Below are positions 5,366-5,835 of a stretch of DNA of 5,835 nt, in pieces (within the stretch, counting starts at the first letter, position 1; each line of letters begins with the position of its first letter). Both the position numbers and the translations under genes were made by a program. The stretch spans positions 1-5,835 of the forward strand of contig JAEKLU010000100.1 of the NCBI GenBank assembly GCA_019509685.1, in the 5' to 3' direction. The stretch is from Mesorhizobium sp. (GTDB lineage: Bacteria > Pseudomonadota > Alphaproteobacteria > Rhizobiales > Rhizobiaceae). Under the pieces are notes generated by a model. That model ran no database searches and was not told the origin of the DNA. It saw only the letters and a list, made by a program, of their open reading frames with translations.

Positions 5366-5835
5366 ATGCAATATGCCAAGCTCGGCCGGACGGGCCTCGA
5401 TATTTCGCCCATCGCTATTGGCTGTATGGGGTTCGGGGACCCGTCGCACGGCTACCCTTCCTGGTCGCTTGACGAGGATGCAAGTCGACGCCTCATTCGC
5501 CACGCACTCGAAGCGGGCATCAATTTCTTCGACACCGCCAATTTGTATTCAAACGGTTCCAGCGAGGAGATCCTCGGCCGGTCACTGAAGGACTTTGCGC
5601 ACCGCGAAAACGTTGTGATCGCCACCAAACTCAGCGCACCAATGCGCGATGGGCCGAATAGTATAGGGCTATCGCGTAAGGCGATCATGACCGAAGTCGA
5701 TATGAGCCTCAGGCGCCTGGGCACCGACTATATCGACCTCTACCAAATCCATCGTCGTGACAGGACCACCCCCTGGGAAGAAACGCTCGAGGCCCTGAAC
5801 GATGTCGTCAAGGCCGGCAAGGTCCGGTATCTCGG
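5366..5835 (+). CDS. Aldo/keto reductase, N-terminal 156 codons (runs off right edge)
   Basis: This is an NAD(P)H-dependent oxidoreductase of the aldo/keto reductase superfamily, a TIM barrel that reduces aldehydes and ketones. The product starts MQYAKLGRTGLDISPIAIGC, the usual LGxTGLxVSxxxxG entry of this family. The catalytic tetrad is complete: D56 (FFDTA), Y61 (NLYSNG), K88 (IATKLS) and H129 (LYQIHR). The YQIHR form and N-terminus resemble the YajO-like branch. Family members are around 320-350 residues, so about half is present. The ATG at 5366 has GGAG 6 nt upstream. Codons that GC-rich rhizobial core genes tend to avoid, such as ATA at 5663-5665, occur here and hint at more recent acquisition. 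It is divergent from the TetR gene and probably repressed by it; the likely role is detoxifying reactive carbonyls or modifying one substrate (inference). Confidence 0.95.
   Translation, partial: MQYAKLGRTGLDISPIAIGCMGFGDPSHGYPSWSLDEDASRRLIRHALEAGINFFDTANLYSNGSSEEILGRSLKDFAHRENVVIATKLSAPMRDGPNSIGLSRKAIMTEVDMSLRRLGTDYIDLYQIHRRDRTTPWEETLEALNDVVKAGKVRYL

Overview
The window looks like chromosomal DNA of a GC-rich alphaproteobacterium of the Rhizobiales, most likely Mesorhizobium or a close relative. This is inferred from four things: GC-biased codon use, the rplU-rpmA-acetyltransferase-obgE neighbourhood, an L21 protein with a long C-terminal extension, and CTTGAC-type promoter -35 boxes. No species can be named from the sequence alone.

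Left and centre (1-4200) hold a conserved translation and ribosome-assembly neighbourhood, read mostly on the minus strand. In transcription order it comprises: a sigma70-type promoter (4169-4197), a structured leader, rplU (L21 fused to a helix-hairpin-helix-like tail), a 24-nt perfect palindrome, rpmA (L27), a strong intrinsic terminator (2862-2892), a RimJ/RimL-like acetyltransferase, a second GNAT acetyltransferase, and finally the first 202 codons of obgE running off the left edge. Between the GNAT pair and obgE sits one plus-strand gene, an endonuclease/exonuclease/phosphatase (EEP) family protein. It converges on the GNAT gene with a 7-bp gap and diverges from obgE. The obgE/EEP gap carries a 19-bp perfect inverted repeat.

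A serine tRNA gene (anticodon CGA, 4348-4437) is read on the plus strand, away from rplU, from its own recognisable promoter with a GC-rich discriminator. It is followed by about 260 bp with no identifiable gene.

Right end (4697-5835) is a compact regulatory pair: a TetR-family repressor gene on the minus strand and a divergent aldo/keto reductase gene, cut by the window end. The 84-bp gap holds two near-identical palindromic operators; one lies between the -35 and -10 of the reductase promoter. This part looks accessory compared with the ribosomal genes.

No CRISPR array, transposase, phage gene or clearly new multi-gene system is visible. The points most worth a second look are the L21 tail, possible alternative pairing around the rpmA terminator, the inverted repeat upstream of obgE, and the twin-operator TetR/reductase switch next to the tRNA.
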